From assembly GCA_021018995.1 (NCBI GenBank), contig CM037596.1, positions 70,888,867-70,952,866 of the forward strand: a DNA stretch of 64,000 nucleotides, in the 5' to 3' direction. A program made the position numbers and the translations under genes. The DNA comes from Chloranthus sessilifolius (Eukaryota > Streptophyta > Magnoliopsida > Chloranthales > Chloranthaceae). Below are positions 35,425 through 46,569 of the stretch, one piece after another; position 1 is the stretch's first letter, and every line of letters starts with the position of its first letter. The notes below the pieces were generated by a model. It worked only from the letters and a program-made list of their open reading frames with translations. It was not told the origin of the DNA and did not search any database.

Positions 35425-36075
35425 AGGCAGAACCTATCAAGAGGTTCAATCTAGCTGTCAAGAGGTTCTGATGCTCGAAAGCTAAGTGTCGAGAGGTGCC
35501 ATTAAGCTTCCGTGAGGATCCAGAAGTATAGCTCAACCTGTCGAGAGGTAATGAGTTGGAATTGTAAACATCTCATGAGGATCCAGTTACCTATCGAGAG
35601 GTTGGAGATGCAGTTGTGGATCCTGTCGAGAGGATACCTGGAGATGCAGGGGAAGTCGAGAGGTTCTATGTTACATGTCTAGAGGCTTAGTTGAACTTGT
35701 CGAGCAGTCCAAGACAACCTGTCGACAACTCACCCAAAGCTAAACAATGCTCATCCTCGCGAGGTTCAGGCAACCTGTCGAAAGCTCAAACAGGAACTTC
35801 ACAAAGATATCGATAGGATTTTCTATAACCTTTTGAGAGGATGAATGCGAAACTGAACAGAGGGTGAGAATACTCTCCAATCCTGTCGACTAGTCAAGCT
35901 GAACATATCAAGAGCTACTCAAATCCTATCGACGAGTTCCACTCATCCTACAGAGAAGACTCCAAACCTCTCGAGAAGTCTACAAAGCTGTCGACAGCCA
36001 CTGCAACCTGTCGCTGTGAACACAATGGAAATTCAGAACCTGTCGAGAGGATCCCTTAACCTCTCGACACTCGAA
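35425..36075 (+). repeat. CTGTCGAGAGG motif cluster in LTR B
   Basis: GTCGAGAGG, CCTGTCGAGAGG, CTCTCGACA and relatives recur more than fifteen times, in both orientations, spaced 15-45 bases apart. The core YCGAGR is palindromic. Located about 0.37-1.02 kb into the LTR, upstream of the TATA box. Confidence 0.8.
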
Positions 36076-36344
36076 CTGGCAATTTCTCGGCACGTTTCTT
36101 CAGCAACTGCCAATGCCAGAATTTTATGCATGAGTTCAAAAGCACGTCAGCAACCCCTGAGGGTATTTTTGGCATTTAACTATGCACGATTGGAAACCCT
36201 AACTGCCTCACGTGTATTTGCCAATTGTGGACCAATGAAAAAAGAGCTTCTAGAAGAGAAATCAGCCACATCAGCAGCCCAGAATGATAGAATTATTCTC
36301 TTGGCTCTGATTGACTGAAACAGATCTAAGACAGAGGGAGAAGG

Positions 36345-36353
36345 TATAAATAG
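36345..36353 (+). promoter_or_regulatory. LTR TATA box
   Basis: TATAAATAG in GGTATAAATAGAGGAGAG, the same core as in LTR A. Confidence 0.6.
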
Positions 36354-37388
36354 AGGAGAGCTTTTACAGAAGATCCATCCAGAATTATAGAGAACCAGAG
36401 CTTAGTGCGAGATCTATTTTTTCCTCCAAATTCTCCCTTTTTCTTCCTTCTTCTCCCATCCTCTCTTTAGCCAATTATGAGTAGCTAAACTCTTTTCAGT
36501 AGTTAGGGTAAGGTCTTAAGCTGTAAATTGAGAGATTCAAAGGCTTGTAAGAGATTGTATATTACACAGATTGCAGATTTGGGCACAATAGTATTATAAG
36601 CTTGCAATATAATTGTGGTTTTTAAAGGTGATTCTAATCTATATTTCACTTCTTCATATTTGATTTCTCTGGATTGGATATTCCTGTGGATGCCTGTCAG
36701 AAATAGGGGAGCTTGGTAGCCTGGCACCCGCAACATCTGTAATAGTTTTCTTGTTCCACTCAAGATCAATAGATTGGAGCAATCTTGGGGATGAACTGTA
36801 TCCAGTAGAAAGGCAGATCATAACCTTAGGACTGTATCCAGTAGAAGGGAAGATCCTAACCTCAGGATTGCTTTGATCCATTGGTGGAGATTGGATTCTA
36901 TACCTCACCTCTAACGGGGGAACCTGGGTAGCTTGGAGTCAGAATAGAGGATTATTGTAAATCAGTCCTCTACACTGCTTTTGATTCCTTTGATTTTTAG
37001 TAAGAGACCAAGACCCCTAGCTGCTGTTCTCACCCTTTTGAATTTTCATCTTTTCTATATCTCCCCTTATCTCTGTGTTTGATTAGATCTGGATCAATTG
37101 CATTTAACTTTTGTAGTTTATAGTAAAAGTGACAAAACCCTAAAACCTCTCGTCTTTCCTGTTTTAGTTTAGCTTAAATTAAGATAGAGTGCCAGATCTA
37201 CCATAGTCTAGAGATTTACTATAGTTGAACCACATCTCCCTATGGACAGACCCTTACCTCTTAAAACTTGCTACAACAGCCCTGGTTCTTGCAGAACTGG
37301 TTGCTCACCTTGATCCCTTACATTTGTAATTTGTACCTTTTAATTGACTGTTTTAGTTATATAATAATTGCAAGGTGGCCGCACAACA

Positions 37389-38064
37389 ACATGGACGCCA
37401 CGTGTTGACCATCTAGTCTCTTTTTGCAAGTACTAGTTTTTCATTGTGAAATTCTATGCGGGTTCAGAAGGTTTAACTTGGTATATTTTGCTTGTGAATA
37501 ACAGTGATGTGGAGTTTTAGACTTCGAAATTCCTTAGATAGATATGTAAATTGTGGCTTTTGCATGCAGGTAAAATTTAGTTGGGTCCAATTGACCAATT
37601 GTTGTTTGGATAAATGATCCAATTGCGTTCCAGTTATTTCTGGAAGTTTAATGTGTTTGCTTAGTATTTGTGGGGATATGGTGGATGAGAATGTATGTAG
37701 ATAGTATGTGAATTTTTGTGCAGGTGCGCTGTTCGCATTGACCAATTGTTGATTAGATGCGTGATCCAATTGGGTTCTATTTACTGTGATTGCTTAGTTT
37801 CTGTTTGAATGTAGTGGAGGAGAGAGTATGTTGTTGTATAAGTATTTTGTGCAGGTACACTGTTCGCATTAGCTATGGCTGACTTCACCACTCGTTGGAA
37901 GGACAATGTGTTTTCATACAGGGTGTGGCTCATTGTTTTTGTGTAGTCTTAATATCCGTTTCTAGATATTTCATTCAGACGTTTGTTATTACATTTTGGT
38001 ACATGTTTTGGTACTTAGCTTAGGTCAATTTTCGAGGACGAAAATTTTTATAAGTAGCGTACGA
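37389..38064 (+). other. 3' untranslated tail of Tekay-2
   Basis: No gene. Two segments of about 90 bases repeat loosely (AGTTGGGTCCAATTGACCAATTG.. at 37577 and TTCGCATTGACCAATTGTTG at 37732). Ends with TTTTCGAGGACGAAAATTTT before the 3' LTR. Confidence 0.6.
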
Positions 38065-38756
38065 TGTAATATCCCCAAATTTGGGAAAAATGTTGAAGTC
38101 AAATAAGTGTACGTATTGGTGCGGCGTACTGTGTCATCTTGATTCTAGGTACGTGTATAATGACAGGTGAGCATGTGGGGATTTAGTGGGTGCTAGGTGT
38201 GGTGTGTGTGGTTCACAAGGGAACCAAGAAAATTAACACACTTATGTATGTGTGTGTGTGTTCCACACCAAACACATTAAGTGGATAAGAAACATGCACA
38301 TGGGTGTAAGTACATGTGTTTCACATGGAGGCAACCCCTATGAGATAAGTGAAGGGTAACCTCACGTGTATAATCCTTCTTCATTTGTTCTTGCTTTGTT
38401 TGTTTAGAGAGAAAAAGAGAAGAAGGTTGTGAGTGTGAAGAGGAGATCTGATGAGTTCGAGTACTCCGACGCTCACCTTGATGTTTCCTCCATGATTTGG
38501 TCAAAGGAGTGAATACTATCGGTTGCGATGTTAAGGATGGTTGTAGAGTGAAGCATGACCGAAGGGGTTTAGAAGAAAAGATTTAACTTCGATTCGTGCG
38601 TGCGTATCGTGGATTTCACGAAATTTGAAGGTAAGAAATAGAAAGATAAAGGTATTTTATTTATAGGATTAAGTGTGTGTGGAATTGCATGAAAGAATGG
38701 AGATGAATTGCGAGAGAATTGGGTCTTGAAAAACTCGAAACCCAAAGAATTTCTGA

Positions 38757-39050
38757 AACTCACGCACCTGAGCTTTAAGGCTCGCTCACGTGAGCTGCCT
38801 TCAGAAAGGCTCCTGAGTGCCTCACATTCCCCAGAAATGAAGCTCTAAAGAGCTTCTATTTATCGCGTGCCCGAGCTAGGTGTTCGCATGCCCGAGCTTT
38901 GAAGCTTGCTCGCATGAGAGGCCTTCAGAAAGGCTGAGATTGGGCTCACGCCCCAGAGGAATAAGGCTCCAGTGAGTCTCTGTGCCACTCACGCACGAGG
39001 ACGTGCGCCATGTGACACACGGGCCCGACCCTGTATCTCGCACGCGTGAG
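38757..39050 (+). repeat. CTCRCGYGAG-type palindrome cluster in Tekay-2 LTR
   Basis: CTCGCTCACGTGAGCT, GCTTGCTCGCATGAGAG and CTCGCACGCGTGAGAT and related segments, with GCCTTCAGAAAGGCT (itself palindromic) twice between them. About 0.69-0.99 kb into the LTR. Confidence 0.75.
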
Positions 39051-39937
39051 ATACAAAGTCAGACAATTTGTACTTGTTTTCTTACAAAACCTTCAGAGAC
39101 TTTGTTCAAGGGATATTTTTTTAACACTTTTAAAGACGTTTGGATGGTTTTGGATGTAGGTTAAAGTGTTAAGCATCCGTGTGAGTCCTCACGAGGTTTA
39201 TGTATGGTTTATGCTAAGCGTGACTTGAGGTAGGGGAAACTTACGACCATTTAATTTAATGTGCTATGTATAAGTTGAGTAATGCGATGTGATAAGCCAT
39301 TACAAATTATGTGAAATAAAGTATGTGATATTCGAATCTTTCAAACAAGTTTTGAAACATGAAATGTGATGTGACATAAGAAATGTGATGTCATAAATGT
39401 GTTCGTGTGAACTCCGAAAATTGTGTATAAATATAAGTTTTTCAAAAATAGTATAATGTAATCACTTTACACGGTGTGAAAATTATAAGTTAGACTTTAC
39501 ACTATGATTTAAGGTTCATGTGTTAAGAATCCTTTGTGCTCTAGTACGGCGGGATATCCGTTCATTTCCTATCGGCCAATGGTAAAGCTTCGTTCGGCAC
39601 AAGTATCCCTCAAAACGCAGGGGCTTGGGCATATATGTAAATAGTTCATTGAACAATGATGGTAAGGGATTCCCATTGATATTATGTGTGCCTTCTAATA
39701 CTATATATGCTTAGAATAGTATTTAAGTTATGTCCAAGATGGTTTTAAAACAAGGCAAGTGATTTAAGTACGTGTGATTAAATTTATGCATTTTTGAATT
39801 CAAATGTTTAAAATGATGAAATGTGTATATGAAATATCAATTATGAATTTCATGCCATGAGATATGAGATTTAAATGCTACTAATGTTTTCCCCTATTGA
39901 ATTTAGATGTTAGCTCAACCTTCGACTATACGTCACA

Positions 39938-40039
39938 GGTGAGGACTTAGAGAAGGAATTGAATCCTAAGAGCGATCCAGAATATGAGCTAGGGGAGGAG
40001 GAGATCGAACTCCAATCGGAGGAGTTCTTTCCCAAATAG
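39938..40039 (+). other. Acidic short ORF in Tekay-2 LTR
   Basis: After TTAGCTCAACCTTCGACTAT and ACGTCACAG: EDLEKELNPKSDPEYELGEE then EIELQSEEFFPK and TAG. 32 sense codons, more than a third Glu. Ends like the frames at 15923 (EEYFSA) and 60728 (EDFF). Confidence 0.5.
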
Positions 40040-40422
40040 CTTCGAGCGTGTGTGTGAGTGGTTAAGAGTTGTATTTTGAGTTTGGCTTGGTACATCCAAC
40101 CATTTTGAGCCTACATTAGTTGTGTGATATATATTTTTGGATATTGCTTTGTGAACCATTGGTTGGTGATAGATGACTAGCACTAATGGTTTGTTTCGGT
40201 TCTTTTGTTCATGCATTCGGCATGAAATTTAGAACCGTTATTTGTTCAAGTTTATCTTAGAAATGTATTGTCTTTTGAAGCATATGATGACTCTATTTGC
40301 TTATTGAGATATCTTTGTGGGTTTTGCTTTTGTAGATGTGCCAAGTGTTTTGTAAGCAAGGGATCGCCCTAACGGGTGATCCGACGGCACGGGTTTCAGT
40401 TATTGAAATTTGGGCTGTCACA

Positions 40423-40982
40423 TGCTCATTGACATCACCATTATGCCAAGTCTAAACTGAAGCTAACTACATAAAACACAGGATTGGGCTTGTAGCAGCA
40501 CCAAAGTAACTTGAGCCCCAACTCTATCCACGGTGCAGGTTTTCATAATTCTCGAACATCCACTTGAGGGCCACCTTGGTTATTCAATATCCCACTTTAA
40601 TGAAAGTATTAGTTAATCATTTGTTTAAAACTAGTCAAATGAAGCATTTATACATCTTTGCTTGAACATCCAAACAAGGGGTTTGCTAATCCAAATATTT
40701 CGAATGCCTAGAATTGAAATCTTCAAATCTAAATATTATTTTTCATTTTAACTGTCAAATATATTTGCAAAAACCAAATGCAAAAGGACAAAAAAGTTTT
40801 CAACTCCCAAAAGCTAAAGAAAAACAGCAGGAAGAAATTTATAAATGGAAAATTTTGCATTTCAATTTGTGTTGAAAATTCACATGAGACATTAAACAGT
40901 TGGAAGCCAGCAGTTTCTAAATACCAGAATTTCACACATTTAGCTGCATCTCAAGTATCCCGATCATTGCGTTCATATAGAT
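40423..40982. other. Noncoding DNA of island II
   Basis: Lies 3' of the FGGY kinase remnant on the reverse strand, so it may be its 3' UTR and flank. No other feature seen. Confidence 0.4.
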
Positions 40983-41105
40983 TTAGTGCAATGCATTTGC
41001 CATGATCGCACGATGAGAAAGGTGCTACTGATAGAGTTTCCGAAGCACATGATATTTAGCATCATGGTACTTCTTCACCCTGGGGTTTTCAGATGGATGG
41101 ATAAC

Positions 41106-41795
41106 CTGCCCATTTGTGTATCAATCTCTAATTTTTAATTTTAATTTTTGTTAAAAAGTAAGTTTGGTAGTACCCATTTACCTGATTGGTTGGTATGGTG
41201 TTCCTAGTTGACTTCCAATCTAGTTTTGGCACCTGTTCACATTACTTTGGATAATTCTTTAACATTCACTAATGATACCAAGATCGGACGATTTTGACCT
41301 CATGGCGAAAGTGTACGAAAATTATCCAATGTAATCTGAACACTTTCCACAACTAGATTTGGAGTCAACTTGGAACATCACTCCGACTAATCGGGTAAAA
41401 GGGTACTCCCAAAGTGAACTTTTTTTAAAGGTCTCTCCTCCAAACGAAACTAACGCCATGAGGCCCATGACCCGAAATTTCACACAAGAAATGAAATTTC
41501 CCATAGTTAACCATATTTCAAGAGTGCATGGGTGACGATTTCAATTAACAATATTTATTTATTATTATTATTATATTTAATAGGTAAGCTGGGATTGAAC
41601 CAGTAACCTAAAGGTTGTGTTACAACCCACCTCCCAGTCGAGCTACAGGCCAAACCCCAAAGCAATCTATGATTTCGGAAACCATTAGGGAAAACTTTTT
41701 AAATAGAAAAGAAGCGTGAAATTGAATAAATGGCAAAGCGATTGTTGTTTGATCACTCAAAATCTTATTTAATGTCGATATCCGAGATCCTATAC
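41106..41795 (-). other. Intron of FGGY kinase remnant
   Basis: Bounded by GTATAG donor and GGGCAG acceptor on the reverse strand. Holds a tRNA-derived SINE head (41591-41645) and AT-rich tail. Confidence 0.6.
41585..41660 (-). mobile_element. tRNA-derived SINE head (or tRNA relic)
   Basis: Reverse strand has TAGCTCGACTGG (RNA polymerase III A box, 41634-41645) and GGTTCAATCCC (B box, 41591-41601), about 33 bases apart, followed by an A/T-rich tail of ATAATAATAATAAATAAATA. It does not fold as a complete tRNA by eye, so a SINE is favoured. Confidence 0.55.
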
Positions 41796-42203
41796 CTGAC
41801 TAGTTGAATTCAGAGCTCTCTTAGCATCATGAAGGCCAACATATTTCTTTGCAGCAACAGCTTTGAGAATGGCAGCACCCAAGAGTACAGACTCGCCTTC
41901 TTTGGGAAGAATTATCGAGCACCCTGTATGTTTTGAGTCAAGCATCATGTTTGGAGAGAGAGAGAGAGAGAGTTACCAACAATATCTGCATGCTGTTGAA
42001 TATATAATGGATTCTTGGAGAGTCCAGCACATGCAAGGAGAGTGTCAATCTGAAGATGAAGAAAGAGAATGTAAGAGTTGTGCTATAACTTCGATAAATG
42101 GATTTTTCAGTTGATAATTGGTGCTCAGGACAAAAGAACCATATGCTCAGAGTACCTTTTGTACAGAAAATCTGATGCAAGGCGCAATTGGTAAAGCCTA
42201 TAT

Positions 42204-42204
<1 letters not shown>

Positions 42205-42243
<39 letters not shown>
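42205..42243. repeat. (TA)n microsatellite
   Basis: Nearly pure TA dinucleotide run of about 38 bases. Confidence 0.9.
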
Positions 42244-42246
<3 letters not shown>

Positions 42247-42337
42247 AAAGGAAAAAAAACAAAAGCAAGATCATTACAATAGTAAACCTTGAATACTAAA
42301 AAATTTCTATTTCCTTGATCAACTTTTATATACTGAC

Positions 42338-42465
42338 CAGTAAAGTGGTCCTCTATACGAATTTGACTGTCTGGTTTGATTGTATTATCAGTGATCTTTT
42401 CCAACAACTCTTCCACATGCTTAGTAGCTGCATTTACTGATTCTAATAACATGTCCAGCTTAAAC
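42338..42465 (-). pseudogene. SIN3-like corepressor, single exon
   Basis: Reverse strand between an acceptor ATGTCAG and a donor [26 protein letters not shown] and [20 protein letters not shown]. In plant SIN3-like proteins (paired amphipathic helix scaffold of histone deacetylase complexes) the sequence [11 protein letters not shown]...RVEELL..I..NTI...[14 protein letters not shown] lies just before the conserved LNLRCIERLYGDHG. That next exon is missing; downstream lies the FGGY fragment instead. A lone internal exon between pieces of other genes indicates capture. Confidence 0.75.
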
Positions 42466-43142
42466 CTGACATGATATCATAGCATTATGTCAAAATTACC
42501 AACTGGATATAAAAAAGTGTGCATAATCATATATGAGGAATTCAACAGACCTATTTGGAGTTAACCTAGAAGTCTTAAAAACAAAAAGGAAAGCAGAAAA
42601 TGGTCACAAAGGAAGACTGTGTCTTCTTCAGAGAATGGCATAGCATATATAAATAAGTGAATAAATAAAATTCTTTTTTCTTCCTCATTAAAATTTTCCT
42701 TCATGGTAGCATATACTTTAAATCATTTCATGAATACACAGGACAGAAATATACTTTAAGACATTTTGGTACCTATCATCTTCACATCTAAACAGACTTT
42801 CTTCTTATTGGTTTTTGCACATGTGTTTGATGTAGGAATAGCATTCCAAACCGGAAGCAATCCATTGCCCTGTTACTTCAATAGTAATCGACATAACAAC
42901 ATCTCTGTGGCCCCTATACTCAAGATAACATGTCAATGGATAAGGCTTTAGATCTTTCTGACTTGGTAGCTTGGGCTTCAGAGATTCATGGTCAATGTTA
43001 ATATGAGAAATTGATAAACGAACAAGTTTAATTAATTTTGTCTTAAATTTTTTTTCAAAAGAATATGACTGGTCTTATGAAAAAATAAAAAACAACAATT
43101 GATATGGTGCTAATATAGCTTCTATTGCATGGGCTTCCTTAC
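42466..43142. other. Noncoding DNA between BOP1 and SIN3 fragments
   Basis: AT-rich; no exon recognised. The junction between the two captured fragments must lie here. Confidence 0.45.
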
Positions 43143-43919
43143 ACGCCTCTTTCTTGTTCTAGGGCATAAGTAAAGGTCTAAACAACGATCAAGTCCTTCC
43201 TTCAGAGCATTCTCATATGCCGATACATTTCTAAGAGATTGTTACCTGTTTAAAGCACAAACCGTTTTGATAGGATTAATAGATTAAAATAGTCAAAGTA
43301 TTAGATAAAACAAGTACAGGTAGTGGCTATTGAACAAATATAATTTGAGTGAAGACCATAGTACCTTCTTGGAATAAACTTAGGGCGATCTTCCTCGTAC
43401 ATCAGCTAGTAGGAATTGATCTCTTCTTGCGTAGGGACATACTCGATAGAAGGATTGTATGATTCCTCACGACCTGCGAACGGAAATTATAATGTAAGAA
43501 TTGATGGGTTCGAAATGGAGTGGGGGAAATTGTATTTTTAAACACCAAAAGAAGTAGGGATTCAGAAAATGACAAATGTGTACTTAATTAGATGTATAAT
43601 ACAAGCCATGGAACCAATAGACACAATGATAATTTAAAATTTAACTTCACAAAATTTAAAAAGGCAGTTATAATCCAGAATTGAGAACACCTATACACTT
43701 ATGGACTTCCCTATTTTTATGTTGTATTCAGAAAGATTATTGTAGCAAAAGGTAAATACCTGCCAATTTTGGTTTTGGTGCCGAAATATAACTTAATCCA
43801 TGCCCTGCCTTCTCTTTTGATCTAGAATCATCTCCCCATAATAGATAAAAGCGTGACTCTTCCTTAGGTTTCTCAAACTTTATTAAACCCTTCTGTATCA
43901 CTCTGACATATTCAACAAC
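43143..43919 (-). pseudogene. BOP1-like ribosome biogenesis protein, three middle exons
   Basis: Exons 43919-43760 (GLIKFEKPKEESRFYLLWGD and GLSYISAPKPKLAG), 43473-43365 (REESYNPSIEYVPTQEEINS, then LMYEEDRPKFIPRR) and 43245-43143 (VSAYENALKEGLDRCLDLYL then CPRTRKRR), with GT/AG borders. This is the N-terminal BOP1NT domain of BOP1/Erb1, a WD-repeat protein needed for 60S subunit and rRNA processing in the nucleolus. Stops: TAG at 43406-43408 in place of an expected Gln, and TAA at 43242-43244. No WD-repeat exons follow. A further upstream exon is at 61336-61449, beyond the inserted Tekay element. Confidence 0.85.
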
Positions 43920-44160
43920 CTAAACCCAGGAAAAACAATCACCAAAGGCGATCAGATCCAAAGAGTGGAGGAAGCACCTCTATTATGAGTAAGAAAACAT
44001 TTTCATCAATTTATTACTACACAACAACCAAGTTATAGGAATCTAGCTTAAATAGCTTACATAATTGAGAGAGATACAACAGTTGAAAAAATTAAATTGT
44101 TGTCATTTTCCATGATACCAATTGTATATCAGTAAATCATTGTTTTACTTTATCTGTAAT

Positions 44161-44371
44161 AATGCAGTATAATAAATAGGGGCCATTGCTTGTTGCAAAG
44201 GTAAAAGGCTTGGGCTGTCAATTGTGAAGACACAGGTTCGAGTCCAAAGAGCAACCAATTTGTGTCAACGAAGCCAAAGGCTAGGTTTGTATCTCGTCCA
44301 CCACTCCCAACACCCGAACATACGGGATGAGCACTGGATAATGGCCTTTTTTTAATGCAATATAATAAATA
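44161..44371 (+). mobile_element. SINE with 18-bp target duplication
   Basis: AATGCAGTATAATAAATA (44161-44178) and AATGCAATATAATAAATA (44354-44371) flank a 175-bp body. The body has a B box GGTTCGAGTCC at 44235-44245, an A-box-like stretch near its start and a TTTTTTT 3' end. Size, polymerase III box, T-rich tail and long duplication fit a plant SINE of the T-ending (Au-like) kind. Confidence 0.85.
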
Positions 44372-44754
44372 AGGAAAAAGTACAACAACAAACGAAAAAC
44401 AAACCCCAACATATTGAGAGGCTAGCATGCCAAAAACAAAAACAGCCACCGGCCTAAAGGCCACTAAGACATAAAAATAGAATAACATAAAAAGAAAAGG
44501 AGAAATTTCACCAGGTCATTGAAGAAGCAAGAACTGAGAGATGGATCTCAGTGTAACATGTGATATAGAAGGCAAAATTATTTAACTCAGTCTCCTCCAA
44601 ACAATAAGGTAGAAAGTTTGCTACTGGAAAATAAAAAGAGTCATAACGATATAATAAAAGCATTCTTATCCAAGTGTCCTACAGGCTACAACACAAAAGA
44701 TTATTTAAAAGTAAATTATTAAGTCATGATAATTTGATAAGGTAGCCAAATCCA

Positions 44755-44950
44755 TATTTTTAAAGCAGCATGTCCAGCAACTCAGACTAATCCTTTCATC
44801 TCAATATGTCGCCATGTCGGTCATAAATAAAATATATCTAGTAGGATTCAAATTAAATGTGACTTTTAAAGCATCATGTCCAACAACTCAGACTAATCCT
44901 TTTATCTCAATATGGCAGTCATAAGTAAATATATGTAGAATAAATTTAAA
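44755..44950 (+). repeat. Two-copy tandem repeat, about 115 bp
   Basis: TTTTAAAGCAGCATGTCCAG then CAACTCAGACTAATCCTTTC, repeated with few changes from about 44868 (TTTTAAAGCATCATGTCCAA). Confidence 0.8.
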
Positions 44951-46569
44951 TCAAAAGAGAAGCACGAAAAGTTCTTGGAAAAAATAAAAGCCAACCACTT
45001 TTTTATGTGAAACATCTCCGATTGTATTTCGAGGTGTAACCTGCAAGTATATAAATGAAAATAAAATGGAGGGGGCAAAGTCGCACCCAAGTTTTAAAAA
45101 GTATTAAATGCCTTTTAACCAAAAAATCCTATGAAAAATTAACCTTCATGGATTTCAAGAGTGAAGAAATAAATGGTTCATGAGCTCCTTGAAAGTCCTC
45201 ATTTAACAGAACCCTAAGGCAAATAAACATTTGCTACATTTCTTAAATGGAGTTAGGTAGTCACTGCCAAAGTAAAATAATATAAAGAGGAGACCGACTC
45301 CTATGACCGCTTTGTAGAGATTTTGCCCTGAAAAGCACCCATTTAGACAATGTGGTATACATCTTACCATTTAAGTGTCAAATGTGTATGGTCATCACTT
45401 GTAGCATACTCAGCCCCAAAAATACACATATCATATCACAGGAACCATATCCAATCAGAGTACTTTAATATGGATTACTAAAAAAATTGTAACCATCCAT
45501 ATTAGAGAGCATAGATCGGATAGTTTATATTTCCCAATGACCGTGTTTTTGGTCCCATGGTAGCTCCAATGAGCAAGGATTTTGATGACTTGGATTGTTC
45601 AAAAGATATGCCAAGTAATCTAAAATAATAGCTTCCCATTGTAATATCTTGAAAATTTGAGCGTTAAACAGTGACCTCGGGATCCGTGCCCGACTGGTCA
45701 TTGGTTTGACCAAGTGATGGTCAAACAGTGAACTCATGAATTGATGAATTGATGTGATGCAAGTGTGACCTAAGTGTAGTGAATGGTATTAGTTTAGAGC
45801 CACATACACCTATCTCTGATGTATGCACTTAACACCGAAATCGGAGAGAGGATATAAGGGTTTAATAACCCTAGAATCCTTTTGTTTTGGTTGGTGAAGG
45901 AATTAAGAAGAGAGAGAGAGGGAGAAAACAAGAGGAGTTATTGAGGTAGGAGTGAATGCAAATCAAAGGGGTGATTGAGCATTTAATGCCGGATTTCAAC
46001 GCATGAGGAGTCGTTGAAGCAAAAGCTGGAGCCCTAGCCATTCCAACCTAGATATTGGTCAATTTGTACCTTTAGACCTGTTCAGTGTCATTCATGATAA
46101 ATTAACGATAAAGTAAAACAAGAAAACTACTAGTAAATTTGAATGCAAACTACCATCTTTTAAACTATTTTTCCAGCAAGTGCATAGATACATCATGCTT
46201 AGAATATCATGAAATATATGTGAGATTTTGACTTATATATTCATTGTGTTGTTCCCTATTGAGCTAGGATGTAGCTCACCCTTTAGACTATACGTCGCAG
46301 GTCCATTATTAGCAACGTGTCCCGGGGTAACTTTTTTGACACCCGTGCAGCGCCTCACTGCCGCGCACAGCGAGGCTAGCCTAACTCAGATACCAGTTTA
46401 TCACGAAGCATAACCTAACACTGGTTATCATGCTCGTGCAACATCTCGTTGCCGCGCACAGCGAGACCAACTTATCCAACCATCGCTCTGATACCGCTGG
46501 ATCAATTTGGTCATATCCACGCGATTTCACACCACGCTATCCATCACTATGCCATGCACTGAGCATTAG

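Larger units (their letters stand above)
35056..37388 (+). mobile_element. Solo LTR, Athila/Tat-like (family B)
   Basis: Starts TGTTAAGCAGTGAAAAATAC, ends GGTGGCCGCACAACA; flanks GCATG (35051-35055) and ACATG (37389-37393) match at 4 of 5 bases, a worn target duplication. Start and end regions align with LTR A. TATA box TATAAATAG at 36345. It lies inside the untranslated tail of Tekay-2, so it inserted later than that element. Confidence 0.7.
28839..40422 (+). mobile_element. 5'-truncated Tekay/Del element (Tekay-2)
   Basis: Starts within the protease, right after the CACTA-type end; 5' LTR and gag are absent. It then has pol with chromodomain, an extra ORF, a nested solo LTR (35056-37388), an internal tail with ATTTTCGAGGACGAAAATTT, and a 3' LTR (38065-40422). 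The ATTTTCGAGGACGAAAAT block also precedes the 3' LTR of the element at 58653, so the two are related. Confidence 0.8.
38065..40422 (+). repeat. 3' LTR of Tekay-2
   Basis: Starts TGTAATATCCCCAAATTTG, ends GAAATTTGGGCTGTCACA, 2358 bp. The termini match the LTR at 58653-61199. It contains GTGTGT-rich repeats near 38200-38330, a palindrome cluster (38757-39050), and the acidic ORF (39938-40039). Right flank TGCTC; the left partner is lost with the 5' LTR. Confidence 0.85.
40983..42049 (-). pseudogene. FGGY carbohydrate kinase, last three exons only
   Basis: Three reverse-strand exons with proper GT/AG borders: 42049-41977 (IDTLLACAGLSKNPLYIQQH), 41923-41796 (SIILPKEGESVLLGAAILKA) and 41105-40983 (VIHPSENPRVKKYHDAKYHV). 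These match the C-terminal part of plant FGGY-family sugar kinases, which phosphorylate pentuloses; GAAILGAVAA is the family's C-terminal ATP-domain block. The N-terminal two-thirds is absent: immediately upstream lies an unrelated SIN3-like exon. One in-frame TAG sits at 41026-41028, just before HLSHRAIMANAL. An AG-microsatellite lies in the first intron. Confidence 0.85.
43920..45634 (-). other. Intron/flank of BOP1 fragment, with SINE and small repeats
   Basis: Lies between BOP1 exons and is interrupted at its right edge by the Tekay insertion. It holds a SINE (44161-44371) and a tandem repeat (44755-44950). A segment at about 45085-45195 resembles one at 61545-61655 on the other side of the upstream BOP1 exon. 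Confidence 0.5.

Noticed and set aside
41585..41660. Functional tRNA gene
   Set aside because: A and B boxes are present, but the arms do not pair as a full tRNA by eye and the tail is AT-rich; SINE is more likely.
40983..42049. Complete sugar kinase gene
   Set aside because: Only the last three exons are present, with a premature stop; upstream sequence is a SIN3-like exon.
43143..43919. Functional BOP1 host gene
   Set aside because: Two in-frame stops, no WD-repeat exons, and unrelated gene pieces on both sides.
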